A stretch of 64,000 bases of DNA from Effrenium voratum (GCA_963377175.1 CAUJNA010003741.1:72001-136000), one strand, 5' to 3'. Shown: positions 44,554 through 55,530, numbered from the stretch's first letter. Notes: generated by a model from the letters alone, not told the origin. Numbers and translations: made by a program.

Positions 44554-45305
44554 CCATGACCTTTTTGCCTTTTGGTGAGCAGTTGAAAAAGTTCCTTTCC
44601 CCTCCCCCCAAAGAGGCAATTTGCCAGATTGTTGCCTGTAGATGGGAGGTGTTCCATCCCTCTGGGATCGACCAGGACTTCCGTTTGGTGTGCGTGCCCA
44701 CATAGATCTGGCTCTGTTCTTCGTCAGGTAACCCTGAATTTGGTGCTTTGGATTGGGTGATTTGGGGATTTGCACCCCCTGGTTCTTGTCGAGAGTAAAA
44801 ATGGGAAACCCCTCCGCAACCACCAAACCACCAATCCAAACCACCAATCCAAACCACCAATCAATGCGAAGCTGACCACTGCCGCTGTTCTTTCGTGGCT
44901 CTGCTTGCGCCCGGGGTCGAAATTCCACAGAACATCCAAAACAGAACCCAGACTTCTGCGGCTTCTCGCGAATTACTGTTTGAAACATTCTGTAAATCGG
45001 CCGGGTTTGCGATGTTGCGCAGGATATATTGGCCAGTGCCATAATTGATGCAGCTTCATGAGCAGATACCTGCCATAATCATTCAATTTGAGTTGCAACA
45101 ACTGTTGTGTTTCAATGTGTTCCTTCTTTGTAATCAATTAGCTTCCTTTCATTCGTTGAATTGCTCCACCAAGACGGACATATCCATGCGCAACGTTTTC
45201 CTATTTCTTGCATGTTTGCAAGCCTGCCAACTGGACTTATGTCCGGCAACTCCGCGTGAAGGGCTGGTGCAAAACCGGTTCTGCCCATGAAGCCTGCCAC
45301 CGTTC
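44554..45305. other. Nothing confident
   Basis: Contains a short caccaatccaaaccaccaat repeat at 44815-44865. Confidence 0.3.
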
Positions 45306-45418
45306 CTTTGTTGCATTATGCTTGGATGTTAGGACTTTAACTTTTTGCCAACCAGTAGGTTTTAAAATAAGCCACTAAAAAATCATTTTTTAGCAGGGCT
45401 TCGCAGAAAGCAACCGAG
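45306..45418 (+). mobile_element. Family E element, copy 3
   Basis: 113 bp with more changes in the centre (taaaataagccactaaaaaa). Confidence 0.7.
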
Positions 45419-45714
45419 GTTCCTGCCTTGTTTTGCAATGCATGGTTGCTGCTTGTCACGGAAACAGGAATCAGAGGGGAGAACTGCTTGACTTGCCTTC
45501 GACAAGTCGTTCCATGTCTAAAATTGAGCCCCCGAATGCTTGAGTTGCCCTGCGTCCTGAAACAAATCCACCGGGAAAGGCGGGTCATATCGATATTTTC
45601 CCAATCCCAAATCCCATCAAGGTGCTTTCCCTATTCTGAAGCTTGAAACAACGCGACAGACAATGACCAACAAGTTGATAGATGGGTAGTTTAAAGCCTC
45701 TATCTATATGCATA

Positions 45715-45832
45715 GAATAAACATACATATATACACATATACATATATATATAATACATATATATATATATACATATACATATATATCTATATACATATA
45801 TATATATATATATCTATATGCACACATATACA
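45715..45832. repeat. (TA)n-rich microsatellite
   Basis: Runs of atatat mixed with acatata and tctata. Confidence 0.95.
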
Positions 45833-45894
45833 AATGGAATATCAAAGGGTATTTATGCTGCGTTTCCCCTGGTAGCTGGTGCTAAGCTTTCCAG

Positions 45895-46032
45895 GCATCA
45901 GACGCCATGGCCGAGCTGACGGCGCTGGTGTCCCAGATCCGCTCGCTGGTTCCGGAGATCCCGCGCAACGCGGATGCCTCCGGTCGGGGACCCAGAGGGT
46001 CTGAGAGCGCTGCATGCGGGCCACTTGCGAGC
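45895..46032 (+). CDS. Candidate first coding exon
   Basis: Acceptor gctaagctttccag, then ATG at 45907: MAELTALVSQIRSLVPEIPR then NADASGRGPRG, stop TAA 46033-46035 if not spliced (possible donor GTCGGG near 45982). Strong GC3 and a clean amphipathic start make it likely a real N-terminus. Confidence 0.5.
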
Positions 46033-46035
46033 TAA

Positions 46036-46717
46036 ACCGATTCGGGTAGATCCGGTTAAGGGACAATCCCCTGAAACCCAGAAATAGCTGCGGAGATCCG
46101 GCTTCTTCATCTTTTGCATGGTTCTGGGTAGACCATTTTAGCACTGGGTTTTGATTGTGACTCATGTGGGCCTGTGTGCGTGTGCTTGTCGAACTAGGTG
46201 AGACACATCCCCAAAATGGTGTTTTTTCCCGAGAAAATAGGGGAACATCCCGCAAAATAGGTGAACAATCCCGAAAAAAAGGTGAAACATCCCGTGTGTG
46301 GGCCTGCGTGGTTGTGCTTTTGGATCAAAGCACACGCTCCCAAAGTGGTGTTTGTCTTTCTTGTGGGGGAGCCCCTCTTGCTTGGTTTCAAAGGGAGGCT
46401 GAAAGGATAGCACCCAATTTTGCCGTACGCCCCAAAGGTGAGACTTGGGGGTCATTGTTGTTTGGTCTGAAAACCCGAAGCCATGTGCGAGGCCCTGTGG
46501 CGCGAGGCTTTGACATGCTTTTGGATTCTCAACATGTTCAAGCTGGAGTCTTCCTCGGCTAAACCAAGGCCAGTTGTACCTCCGCTCTCGTTTGCTCCGC
46601 CATGCATGTTGTTGGTCGCCTTGCAGTTTTGGGCCATCAGACTTGGATGAGCAAGGGAGAAGTTCCATTGTTGGAACTCTTTGCCACGGCGGCGTCCAGT
46701 TCTGTCCGGGAAACATC
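46036..46717. other. No gene; short tandem repeat
   Basis: 46215-46292 has three degenerate units of aaaataggtgaacatcccgc. Confidence 0.35.
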
Positions 46718-46794
46718 TCTTTGGTGCATTTTGCTTGGCTGTTAGGACTTTAACTTTTTGCCAACTAATGTGTTTTCCACAAAACCACTAAAAG
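46718..46794 (+). repeat. Family E element, copy 4, left part
   Basis: Left 77 bp of a family E copy, interrupted after ccactaaaag by the SL insertion. Together with 50996-51031 it makes 113 bp, the full family length. Confidence 0.85.
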
Positions 46795-46816
46795 TCCGTA
46801 GCCATTTTGGCTCAAG
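46795..46816 (+). other. Relic dinoflagellate spliced leader (DinoSL)
   Basis: Begins with T then CCGTAGCCATTTTGGCTC and AAG, identical over 22 nt to the known leader trans-spliced to dinoflagellate mRNAs. It is not an SL RNA gene: no GT donor follows; the next bases are CTGGCACGG. Confidence 0.9.
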
Positions 46817-48981
46817 CTGGCACGGCAAGAGTGGACGAGGAACCGGTTGCACAGGATGCAACATTTTCTTCATTGGTGGAACCATTGGGACACTTGTGGG
46901 CTTTGACCGACAACCCGTCGGAGCTGGCAAAATGCGTGAGAAGCATATTCGGAGACACGTTGGTCGCAGTGGTAGCGAGCCGTTTGAGTACACCAGCGGT
47001 CAAGCAACCGTCTTCTGAGATGCGCCGTGAAATCATGGCGCTGCGTCCTTTTTTGCACCATTGAAGAGGTTCTTGACCGAGAAGCCATTGGTGTCAGTGG
47101 GCACTCGATTCAACGAATGGAAGACGTCGTTAGGTAGAGCGTCTTTTGAAGGTGACGTGAGCAAGGGCAAGAAAGCTTTTGCTAACATGATGAGCGTGTC
47201 AGCTGGGGAGGACAATGTCTGGCTAGACGAGAGTGCACTGCTCAAGCTGCAGTTGTGGGTTTTGGCTGAATCAAACGGAGAAGCTAGGAGACAGAAAATT
47301 CAACAGTGTCTGCCTGGAGCATTGTTGACGACAGCTTCGTGGTCGGCGTCTGCGGAAGATGCCATGCTTATGGAGCGAGGACTTGGGTCTCTGATGCACT
47401 TTCGTTCGGCTGAAATAGCTGGTGCGATGTCTAGTTTTTTTGCCTGCAGCTAGACGAGCGGGGATGTTCTAGACTGGAGCTGAGCACTGGAGCAGAAATA
47501 GAAGCAATTCGCTTTAGGAGAGTTGTGCTTCTTAGCTTCAGCGGTGGGCGCGAGAGCAATGTAAAGGCTATGCTCAGCGAAAGATGGGGGGCGAGATTGA
47601 CGAGGGCTTGTCAAGGATCCTGCGGAGTGCATCAGATAGCCCCTTCTATCGCGTCTTCCCGCTTTTCATTCGAAGACTCTGAACAAGGTCCGCGCCCAGA
47701 TAGAGAAGAGATTTACAGTCTTGAAAGATCCTTCTGTCATTCCTGAAGCTAGAGACTTCAGTGCTTCAGCCAGCAGACGACTTGTGTCTTTCGCATCTGC
47801 TCTGTTGAGAGAGCCTCTCAAAGCCACCGCTCAGGAAGAAGTTCGGCTAAAAATCAACCGTTTAGCGAAATCCTTGAACACATGTTGGCTGGCCTCCATT
47901 GGCATGGTGAAAGCAGGCGTTGATTCGATAGACGAAATTTCCGAAGAGGAAGCATTGGTTTTGCGAGAGGAAGCTAAGGCTGCAACTCCTTGTGCTGGGA
48001 AGACTCTGTGACAATTTGGAAAAGTGCCTGGAAGACTGCAAGTTCACTCCATGCGAAAGAGTGAATGTCGGACGCATCTTTTCTATTTTGCCGATTCCCA
48101 GTCGGACTGAGGCGACGGTCGATGAGGTGAGAGCAGAAATAGCCAACAGGCACATGTGTTCTACTTGCGAGCTGCAATTCGAGCACAGATGAGACTGAGA
48201 AGCTTAGCACAAAAAGCCGGCATTCCGCTGATGAGTCCTGTGACTGAAGCCAAATCAGCAGGGGAAGTTGAGAAGCGCGAACACTGGGCCAAGGACACAC
48301 TAGGCTGGAAGCTATTGTCAGCAGATGAGGGAGAAGAAGAAGCAGAAGAAGCAGGTTTTTCGACCCACGAACCGCTGTTCAGTTGGTTTGATGCCGCAGC
48401 TATTTCAGTGGCTGATCGCTCCGTGACAAGTCCCAATGAAGCTACAAAGGAGCTCAACAGAAGATTAGAAATAGTGGAATCTCTCGCTTCTGCTCCTCTC
48501 ATGTTCGGGATGACTGGTTCTGGACTTGAGGACGCTCTGTCATCAGACGCTAGCCATTGGTTAGCAGCTAGAGAAAGACGCTATGCCTGGGAGAGTCGCT
48601 GCCGAAACTTCGCACAGATTGGCCAAGTTTGAGAGTCAGATCAAGAACGACCCAAGCGGCCGGTTGACTCTTTCTGCAGACATCAGCTCATGGTCAACCA
48701 ATCATAAACGCAGATTGGTTGGTTACCAGCACAAAATGCTGGCCGGTTGTGTGGGTCTTGACGTAAATCTGTGGGATCGTCTTATCGAAAGAACAGCGTA
48801 CCTTGTGCGGAATGCTGAGTCTGGTGAAATAGAAGAAGTCATTTGGCCAGATGGAACGTACCAAGGATTTATAGTCTTCAGTGACACGAACCTCCATCTG
48901 TCTCTGTGGCGAGAAGTGAGCCGTCTGTTGAAAAGTGAGCAAAAAATGCAATCCAATCTCGGATTCGAGCGCTTATTTTAA
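46807..48981 (+). pseudogene. Frameshifted pseudogene with possible viral RdRp motifs
   Basis: Coding-like segments follow each other in changing frames: 46807-47064, 47061-47453, 47525-47746, 47721-48011, 47992-48192, 48156-48632, 48583-48981, so at least five frameshifts. In the last segment DISSWS (D at 48679) is followed about 61 residues later by YQG (48859-48867) and a histidine ten residues on. These resemble RdRp motifs A (D-x3-W) and B (Q-G...H) of negative-strand, bunyavirus-like RNA viruses. The frame ends before any motif C (no SDD, GDD or GDN), so a functional polymerase is not encoded. Host origin is not excluded. Confidence 0.45.
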
Positions 48982-49059
48982 CGCCTCCGGCTCAGGCCGC
49001 CGACATTACAGGCCTGCTTTCTTATTTGCGTCCCTTTGGAATTGTCCCTTGCCCCCCCC

Positions 49060-50585
49060 TTCCCCTCTAAGATTTTTGCCGCCCTTTCCCTGTTGAGATC
49101 CATTCCCTATTTCCCCCCTAAGGCCCTTTCTCCCTCTGAGATTTTCCCTTTTCCTCCCTAAGATGTTTTCCCCCCTCTCCCTGTTGAGATCCTTTCCCCC
49201 CTTTCCCCCCCAAGGCCTTTTCCACCTGAATCTTCTCCCTTTCCCTCCCTAAGATCTTTAGCCACCTTTCTTTATTGAGATCCTTTCCCCCTTGTCCCCC
49301 CTAAGGCCTTTTTTCCAGCCTGAGTTCTTCTCCCTTTTCCTCCCTAAGATCTTTCCCCCCCCTTTCCCCCCTAAGGCCTTTTCCCCCCCTGAGATCTTTT
49401 CCCTTTCCTCCCTGAGATCTTTCCCCCCTTTCATTGTTGAGATCCTTTCCCCCTAAGGCCTTTCCCCCCGCTGAGATCTTCTCCTTATTCCTCCCTAAGA
49501 TCCTTTGCCCCTTTCTCTGTTGAGATCCTTTCCCCCCTTTTTTAAAGCTTTTCCAGATCTTCTCCCTTTTCCTTCCTAAGATTTTTCCCCCGTTTCCCAC
49601 CCTTTCCCCCCTAAGGCCTTTTCCCCCCCTGAGAGCTTCTCCCTTTTCCTTCCTAAGATTGTTCTTCCCTTTTCCTTGTTGGCTTTTTTCACCAGATCTT
49701 CTCCCTTTCCTCCCTAAGATCTTTTCCACCCCCCCCTAAGGCCTTTGCCCCCAGATCTTCTCCCATTCCTTTTAAGATCTCTGCCTAAGGCCTTTCTTTC
49801 CCCCAGATCTTGTCCCTTTTCCTCCCTAAGATCCTTTCCCACCTTTCCCTGTTGAGATCCTTTTCCCCCTTTCCCCCCTAAGGCCTTTTTTTCCCCCCGC
49901 GATCTTCCCCATTTTCCTTCCTAAGATCTTTTCCCCACTTTCCTTGTTGAGATCCTTTGCCCCCCTTTCCCCCCTAAGGCCTTGTCCCCCCAAGATCCTC
50001 TCCCGTTTCCTCCCTAAGATGTTTTTCCCTTTTTCCCTGTTGAGATCCTTTCCCCCCTTTCCCCCCTAAGGCCTTTCCCCCCCTGAGATCTTCTCCCTTT
50101 TCCTCCCCAACATCTTTTCCCCCGGTTGGGATCCTTTCCCCCCCTTTCCCCCCTAAGGCCTTTTCAGATCTTCTCCCTTTTCCTCCCTAAGATCCTTTGC
50201 CCCCTTTCCCTGTTGAGATGCTTTCCCCCTTTCCCCCCTAAGGCCTTTCCCCCCCTGAGATCTTAAGGCCTTTTCCCCCCCTGAGATCTTCTTGCCAAGG
50301 CCTTTTCGCCCCTGAGATCATCTCCCTTTTCCTCCCTCAGATGTCCCCCTTTCCCTGTGAAGATCCTTTCCCCCGTAACGCCTTTTCCTCTTTTTCTCCC
50401 TAAGATCTTCTCCCACCTTTCCCTGTTGAGATCTTTCTCCCTTTTCCTCCCTAAGGCCTTTCCCCAGATCTTCTCCCTTTTCCTCGCTAAGATCTTTTCC
50501 CCCTTTCCCGGTTGAGACCCCTCTTTCCTTGCTGAGGCCTTTGTCCCCCAAGATCTTCTCCCCAGTTCCCCCCCGAAAACATTTT
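49060..50585 (+). repeat. Pyrimidine-rich tandem array
   Basis: Degenerate ~90-bp units: cctttcccccctaaggcctt, ccccctgagatcttctccct and cctccctaagatc, with ccctgttgagatcc. Strand-asymmetric (C/T on plus). Antisense frames rich in GGKG/REEKGE are artefacts. Confidence 0.9.
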
Positions 50586-50589
50586 TCCC

Positions 50590-50979
50590 TTCACTTTCCT
50601 TCACTTCAGTTCATGCCCCTTCATGTCTGTTTTTGCTCCCTTTCTTTTATTTCACTTCATGTTATTCATTTCCATGCATTTCCCTTCATTTCCAGATGTT
50701 CCTTCAGCAGCAGGGGCAACATCCCCAGCATCACTTGCATCATCCGGCAGGTGCTGATGCGGATGATGCAGGTGATGCTGGCGATGTTGCCCAGGAGGTG
50801 CTAAGGATGCAGCAGCGGATTCGGGGGGAATCGAACACCCCAATGTTTTTACGCAACTGTGTTCCGCACAGCCCCCAAAAGAAAGGATTTAGTGGAACGT
50901 CTTGGAATCACCACGTGGTACGTGGACCTCCGGCTGCACATAGCTGGGCGTCGAGGCAAGAGGATCGAACAAGCGTGCG
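50590..50979 (+). mobile_element. 3' tail of the retroposed unit
   Basis: Shares ~340 bp with 181-494, then 50 bp not seen in that copy (ending gaacaagcgtgcg) up to the target duplication. On the minus strand gttcgatt and gttcgatc resemble a Pol III B box, but no matching A box is clear. Confidence 0.7.
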
Positions 50980-51031
50980 ACTAAACCACTAAAAGTTAAA
51001 CTTTTAGCAGGGGAGCAGAAAGCAACCGAGA
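50980..51031 (+). repeat. Target duplication and right part of family E copy 4
   Basis: Starts with the 16-bp duplication, then gttaaacttttagcaggggagcagaaagcaaccgag, the standard family E 3' end. Confidence 0.85.
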
Positions 51032-51289
51032 ATCTCTTTCACGCTTCTGGTCTGCAGATGTGAGATGTGGCCTTGGGGCCATAGGTTGGATGTTCCAAGC
51101 TACACGATGAGCCGCTTTGCGAGGTGGGGTTGATTCAAAAAGAAAAACATCAGCCTTTGGAAAGGCTTGTGGAGGACACGTCCACAGCTTCCACAAGTAG
51201 CAAGATGTGGCTTTGTCTCTTGAGGGAACCCCCTCAAAAATTCGGCGACGTGGCCCGAAAACAGCCGAAGGGAAGGTACCTTCCAAACA

Positions 51290-51394
51290 ATCCCCCAGCA
51301 ATTGACCTCTCACCCCGGTTTTTGCGGAGGGCTCCCCTACTAAAATTTGACAGAAAAATTGCACCCTTATTCTAATCTCTACAGGAGGACCCAG
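51290..51394 (+). mobile_element. Family B intron-like element, copy 6
   Basis: tcccccagcaattg ... ggagggctcccctactaaaat ... cccttattctaatctctacaggaggacccag. Ends in AG directly before an exon candidate. Confidence 0.7.
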
Positions 51395-51519
51395 ATCACT
51401 CCAACTCAAGATCGATTCCGGGCGCTCGAGGACCGAGGGACCGAGTCCGAGTGCCGTCCCTGAGGCCAAACCGCTGATGGGGATGCTGACAGCTCCGCTG
51501 CGCGGATGCTTCTCGGCGC
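51395..51519 (+). CDS. Candidate exon directly after a family B element
   Basis: Reads SRTEGPSPSAVPEAKPLMGM then LTAPLRGCFSALF, with GC-rich codons; another frame stops early. Ends at the left hairpin of S3. Product unknown. Confidence 0.4.
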
Positions 51520-51599
51520 TTTTCCCCAAACAGTGTGTCTACACTAAGGGGTTCTTACGGTAAGAGAAAAGGCCTTGGTGCCAGATTGAGGTGCCCGCT

Positions 51600-51732
51600 C
51601 TGTCCGCGAGCGTTTTGCGTGGTATTTACCGCAGATTCGTGCTCTTGCTTGATGTCGAAGTGCGTTTCGACTGCGCAGGCTCGCACAAAGTGAGTTGGCG
51701 ACTTCTGTCCGCGAGCGTTTTGCGTGGTATGC
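51600..51732. repeat. 111-bp tandem repeat, left portion
   Basis: Units of gtaccgcagattcgtgctct, gcgtttcgactgcgcaggct and tccgcgagcgttttgcgtgg. Interrupted by T1. Confidence 0.85.
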
Positions 51733-53253
51733 AATGTTGACACTCGATTAGTAAAGGGTACCGGAATAATAGAAAGTTTTTTTCCTTATTATGGTTCACA
51801 CCCATTGTTTAAGGGGACCAGAATAATAGAAAGTTTTTTTGGCCAGGGGGAAAATTCAAAAAAATCCACAAAGCAAATTTATGTTAAAAAAAACAAAAAC
51901 ATCCCCCCCAACAATCACCCAAAATCCATGTTGACCCCAAAATCCAGCCAGCTGAAACTCAGAAATTTGAAAACCATCCCCAGCCCTGAAACTGCAAACT
52001 CTTTATTAAACCGTGCTAAAAAATTGCCAAAAACAATCAGGACAAGGGTACCCCTCACAGACCCCACAGAACCACAATAATGTGATTGTTTTAGGGTACC
52101 ACAATAATGGCAAGCCCCCAGCCCCCCCTCCCAGAAAATAAACTATCAGTTGCTTTGCTCAAAAGCATTCCCCTTTCAATTGGTGGCCCACTTGCTTAAA
52201 AGCATTCCCCTTTCATTTGGTTGCTCAACCACAGAACCCAAAGCCAGCTGAAACTCTGAAATTTGAAAACCATCCCCAGCCCTGAAACTGCAAACTCTTT
52301 ATTAAACCGTGCTAAAAAATTGCCAAAAAACAATCAGGACAAGGGTACCCCTCACAGACCCCACTGAACCACAATAATGTGATTGTTTTAGGGGACCACA
52401 ATAGTGGCAAGCCCCCAGCCCCCCCTCCCAGAAAATAAACTATCAGTTGCTTTGCTCAAAAGCATTCCCCTTTCAATTGGTGGCCCACTTGCTTAAAAGC
52501 ATCCCCTTTCAATTGGTGGCCCACTTGCTTAAAAGCATTCCCCTTTCAATTGGTTGCTCAACCACAGAACCCAAAGCCAGCTGAAACTCTGAAATTTGAA
52601 AACCATCCCCAGCCCTGAAACTGCAAACTCTTTATTAAACCGTGCTAAAAAATTGCCAAAAAACAATCAGGACAAGGGTACCCCTCACAGACCCCACAGA
52701 ACCACAATAATGTGATTGTTTTAGGGGACCACAATAGTGGCAAGCCCCCAGCCCCCCCTCCCAGAAAATAAACTATCACTTGCTTTGCTCAAAAGCATTC
52801 CCCTTTCAATTGGTGGCCCACTTGCTTAAAAGCATCCCCTTTCAATTGGTGGCCCACTTGCTTAAAAGCATTCCCCTTTCAATTGGTTGCTCAACCACAG
52901 AACCCAAAGCCAAACCCCCAGTTGACAAGAAGTGGTTGCAATACTAAAGTAGAATTGCAAAAAGGAAGTGGCTGCAATACTAAAGTAGAATTGCAAAAAA
53001 GAAGTGGTTGCAATACTAAAGGAAGTGGCTGCAATACTAAAGGAAGTGGCTGCAATACTAAAGTAGAATTGCAAAAAGGAAGTGGCTGCAATACTAAAGT
53101 AGAACTGCAAAAAGGAAGTGGCTGCAATACTAAAGTAGAATTGGGCCCCAAAACCCTCCATTGTTTGGACGTCCCAAAAGTGCACCCCCATTATTTTGGC
53201 GCCTCCATTGTTCAGGGGGGGGGGGGGCCCTTTATTAATCAAGTGCCAACATT
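51733..53253. mobile_element. T1, 1.5-kb terminal-inverted-repeat element
   Basis: Left end AATGTTGACACTCGATTAG and the complement of the right end AATGTTGGCACTTGATTAA match at 23 of 26 positions including the following TAAAGGG. It interrupts the 111-bp array. Inside: three ~295-334-bp repeats (ccagctgaaactc at 51947, 52242 and 52576), then 33-bp repeats ggaagtggctgcaatactaa. No transposase frame; non-autonomous. The target duplication cannot be resolved. Confidence 0.7.
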
Positions 53254-53560
53254 ACCGCAGATTCGTGCTCTTGCTTGATGTCGAAGTGCGTTTCGACTGC
53301 GCAGGCTCGCACAAAGTGAGTTGGCGACTTCTGTCCGCGAGCGTTTTGCGTGGTATGTACCGCAGATTCGTGCTTTTGCTTGATGTTGAAATGCGTTTCG
53401 ACTGCGCAGGCTCGCACAAAGTGAGGTGTCGACTTCTGTCCGCTAGCGTTTCGCGTGGTATGTACCGCAGATTCCTGCTTTTGCTTGATGTACAAGTGCG
53501 TTTCGGCTGCGCAGGCTCGCACAAACTCGATTTTGTTGCTTTTGTGGCGGCTCCGGGACC
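53254..53560. repeat. 111-bp tandem repeat, right portion
   Basis: About 2.7 further units, continuing the array cut by T1 at a GGTAT(G/T)TACCGCAG position. Confidence 0.85.
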
Positions 53561-53639
53561 GTGGGGGTCTTGTGGTCCGGCGGCACGGGTTGTCCCGGGC
53601 TCGATTCCCGCCCTGTCCGCGCGAGTGGATCCATGCACA

Positions 53640-53985
53640 AATCCGCCTGCCGACTTTCTTTGACAACTCTTTCCGCTGTGCAGACGAAGCTGCCATGCAA
53701 CAGTGGATCGACCAACATCCGCGCCTTCGCGGCCTGCCGCCCCTCGCAGCGCTGCACCGCATGAACTGCCTCGATAACATGGCGCCAAATGAGTTTGACG
53801 CCTTCTTGTGTGCCCTGCGATCTGGGAGCGCGCGCTTTATGTACACGCCTGCTGTGGAAGGGTCCGAGCCAGACAGCCCAGTCTTTGGGCCTGCCTTGAT
53901 AACGCTTCTGTGCTGCGAGAGCTTGCCACTAGCACTCTGCGTGCGCCGCGTCGGCTGTTTGCAGCAACAAGCTACCACGCCTTGA
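53640..53985 (+). CDS. Gene-like segment inside S3
   Basis: Reads LPTFFDNSFRCADEAAMQQW, IDQHPRLRGLPPLAALHRMN and SGSARFMYTPAVEG; stop at 53983. Codons are natural and unlike the arrays on either side. Could be a fragment of a captured gene. No family recognised. Confidence 0.4.
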
Positions 53986-54189
53986 CCGCAGCGCCTTTGC
54001 ATCTACCAACAGACTGGCCTGCTGCGGCTGCGCGCAGTGCAACGAATCCATCCCAGCAGCCCTGTCCTGCGATTCTGCCGTCTCACCGATATGTGCTGCT
54101 CATGGAAGAAAAAACGAGCATGCCTGCTGGCCATGCCTGTGCGCCTTTTTTGTTCTTGGTGCTGCATGTGTCTCTACTCCCACACACGT

Positions 54190-54790
54190 TTCGCAATCAA
54201 CATGAAAACACACTAACACGCACGCACACACAGACACAGACACAGACACACAGAGACACAGAGACAGAGAGACAGAGAGACAGAGAGACACAGAGACACA
54301 GAGACACAGAGAGAGACAGAGAGACAGAGAGACAGAGAGACAGAGAGACAGAGAGACAGAGACACAGAGACACAGAGACACAGAGACACAGAGACACAGA
54401 GACACAGAGACACAGAGACACAGAGACACAGAGACACAGAGACACAGAGACACAGAGACACAGAGACACAGAGACACAGAGACACAGAGACACAGAGACA
54501 CAGAGACACAGAGACACAGAGACACAGAGACACAGAGACACAGAGACACAGAGACACAGAGACACAGAGACACAGAGACACAGAGACACAGAGACACAGA
54601 GACACAGAGACACAGAGACACAGAGACACAGAGACACAGAGACACAGAGACACAGAGACACAGAGACACAGACAGACACACAGACACACAGACACACAGA
54701 CACACAGACACACAGACACACAGACACACAGACACACAGACACACAGACACACGGACACACAGACACACAGACACACACACACACACGAC
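54190..54790. repeat. (GACACA)n/(GACAGA)n microsatellite
   Basis: About 600 bp, long runs of the octamer gacacaga and then the hexa- to octamer gacacaca. Long frames on both strands are artefacts. Confidence 0.95.
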
Positions 54791-54996
54791 CATGGCGCTG
54801 GCTTCGACACGTGTCTGCTGCATTCTCTTGCGCGTGTCTGTTCCAGGCCGTGTCCTTGTCTTTGTGAATGTGCGCGCAAATACCGCAAAATGATGTTGCA
54901 GCTTCCTGACAACAACCGCCGTTTTGCGGCGCTGCCCGCACAATACTCTGCAGCGTGTGACCGCCTATCACTGTTTGGGGTCTCGTGCCGGGGTAA

Positions 54997-55530
54997 TTTT
55001 TTGCCATTCGCTTTTCAACACGGCGATGAATTTGTTATTCGTGGAACCACCTCAAAAGTGGTTGGTGAACATGAATCACCACCGAAATGATGCACACCAA
55101 AGGGTCCGTCATAGAATTTCATACTCAACTGTCACCATGGTGTTTGATAAGAAACTTGCAATATTCCATTGTGACCGGACAGGGGGTACGATAATCGACG
55201 CGCCCCACTCGCCCCACTCGCCCCACTTGCCCCACTCCATTCAGCGTTAGCAACCGGCTATCGGAAAACTAGCTCCAATATCTAGCGCGTCTAGCTGAGA
55301 TGCTAACACCAGCATCGTCAGCATCACTAGCTTTACCAGCAAGCTAATGCGTCGAGCGGCCATGACCTCGATCTAACGATTGCATCACCAGCAGTGCCAG
55401 CAATCAATTTAAGGCAATTATTCTAGCTGAAATGAGCGATGACAAATTAGCTACTTCGTCGCGCGGGTGGTAAAAAATCGAGGTACGGGAAACGTCGACT
55501 ATAGGTCACCTTTCCAAACCCGAACAACTC
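54997..55530. other. No gene recognised
   Basis: Short cgccccact repeat at 55200-55242; several tagct/ctagc words. Nothing else. Confidence 0.35.

Larger units (their letters stand above)
46795..50979 (+). mobile_element. 4.2-kb retroposed unit starting with the spliced leader
   Basis: Flanked by acaaaaccactaaaag (46779-46794) and actaaaccactaaaag (50980-50995), a 16-bp target duplication with one mismatch, inside a family E copy whose two halves rejoin to full length. Order inside: DinoSL at the very first base, a decayed coding region to 48981, a 1.5-kb pyrimidine array, and a ~390-bp tail. The SL is added only to mature trans-spliced mRNA, so insertion through an RNA copy is the natural reading. 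No reverse transcriptase is visible in it, so enzymes would come from elsewhere. Array and tail recur at 1-494. There is no poly(A) at the right end. Confidence 0.8.
51524..54980. mobile_element. Satellite block S3 bracketed by matching inverted ends
   Basis: Left CCCCAAACAGTG (51524-51535) is the exact reverse complement of CACTGTTTGGGG (54969-54980). Left hairpin: CCCC, AGTGT, loop, ACACT, GGGG (51524-51551), then TTCTTA. The right end runs into tctcgtgccggggtaatttt. Contains the 111-bp array, the T1 element, a gene-like segment and a GACACA microsatellite. Confidence 0.55.

Noticed and set aside
46795..46816. SL RNA gene
   Set aside because: The leader is followed by mRNA-like sequence and not by a GT donor and Sm-site-like intron.
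49301..50604. Lys/Gly/Glu-rich minus-strand frames
   Set aside because: Antisense of the pyrimidine array; no coding signal.
53575..53625. tRNA-like cgggctcgattcccgccc
   Set aside because: A B-box-like word only; no cloverleaf, A box or acceptor pairing could be built. The same holds for 31950, 50830 and 62405.
54100..55007. Frames of 248-361 codons on both strands
   Set aside because: Encoded by the GACACAGA microsatellite.
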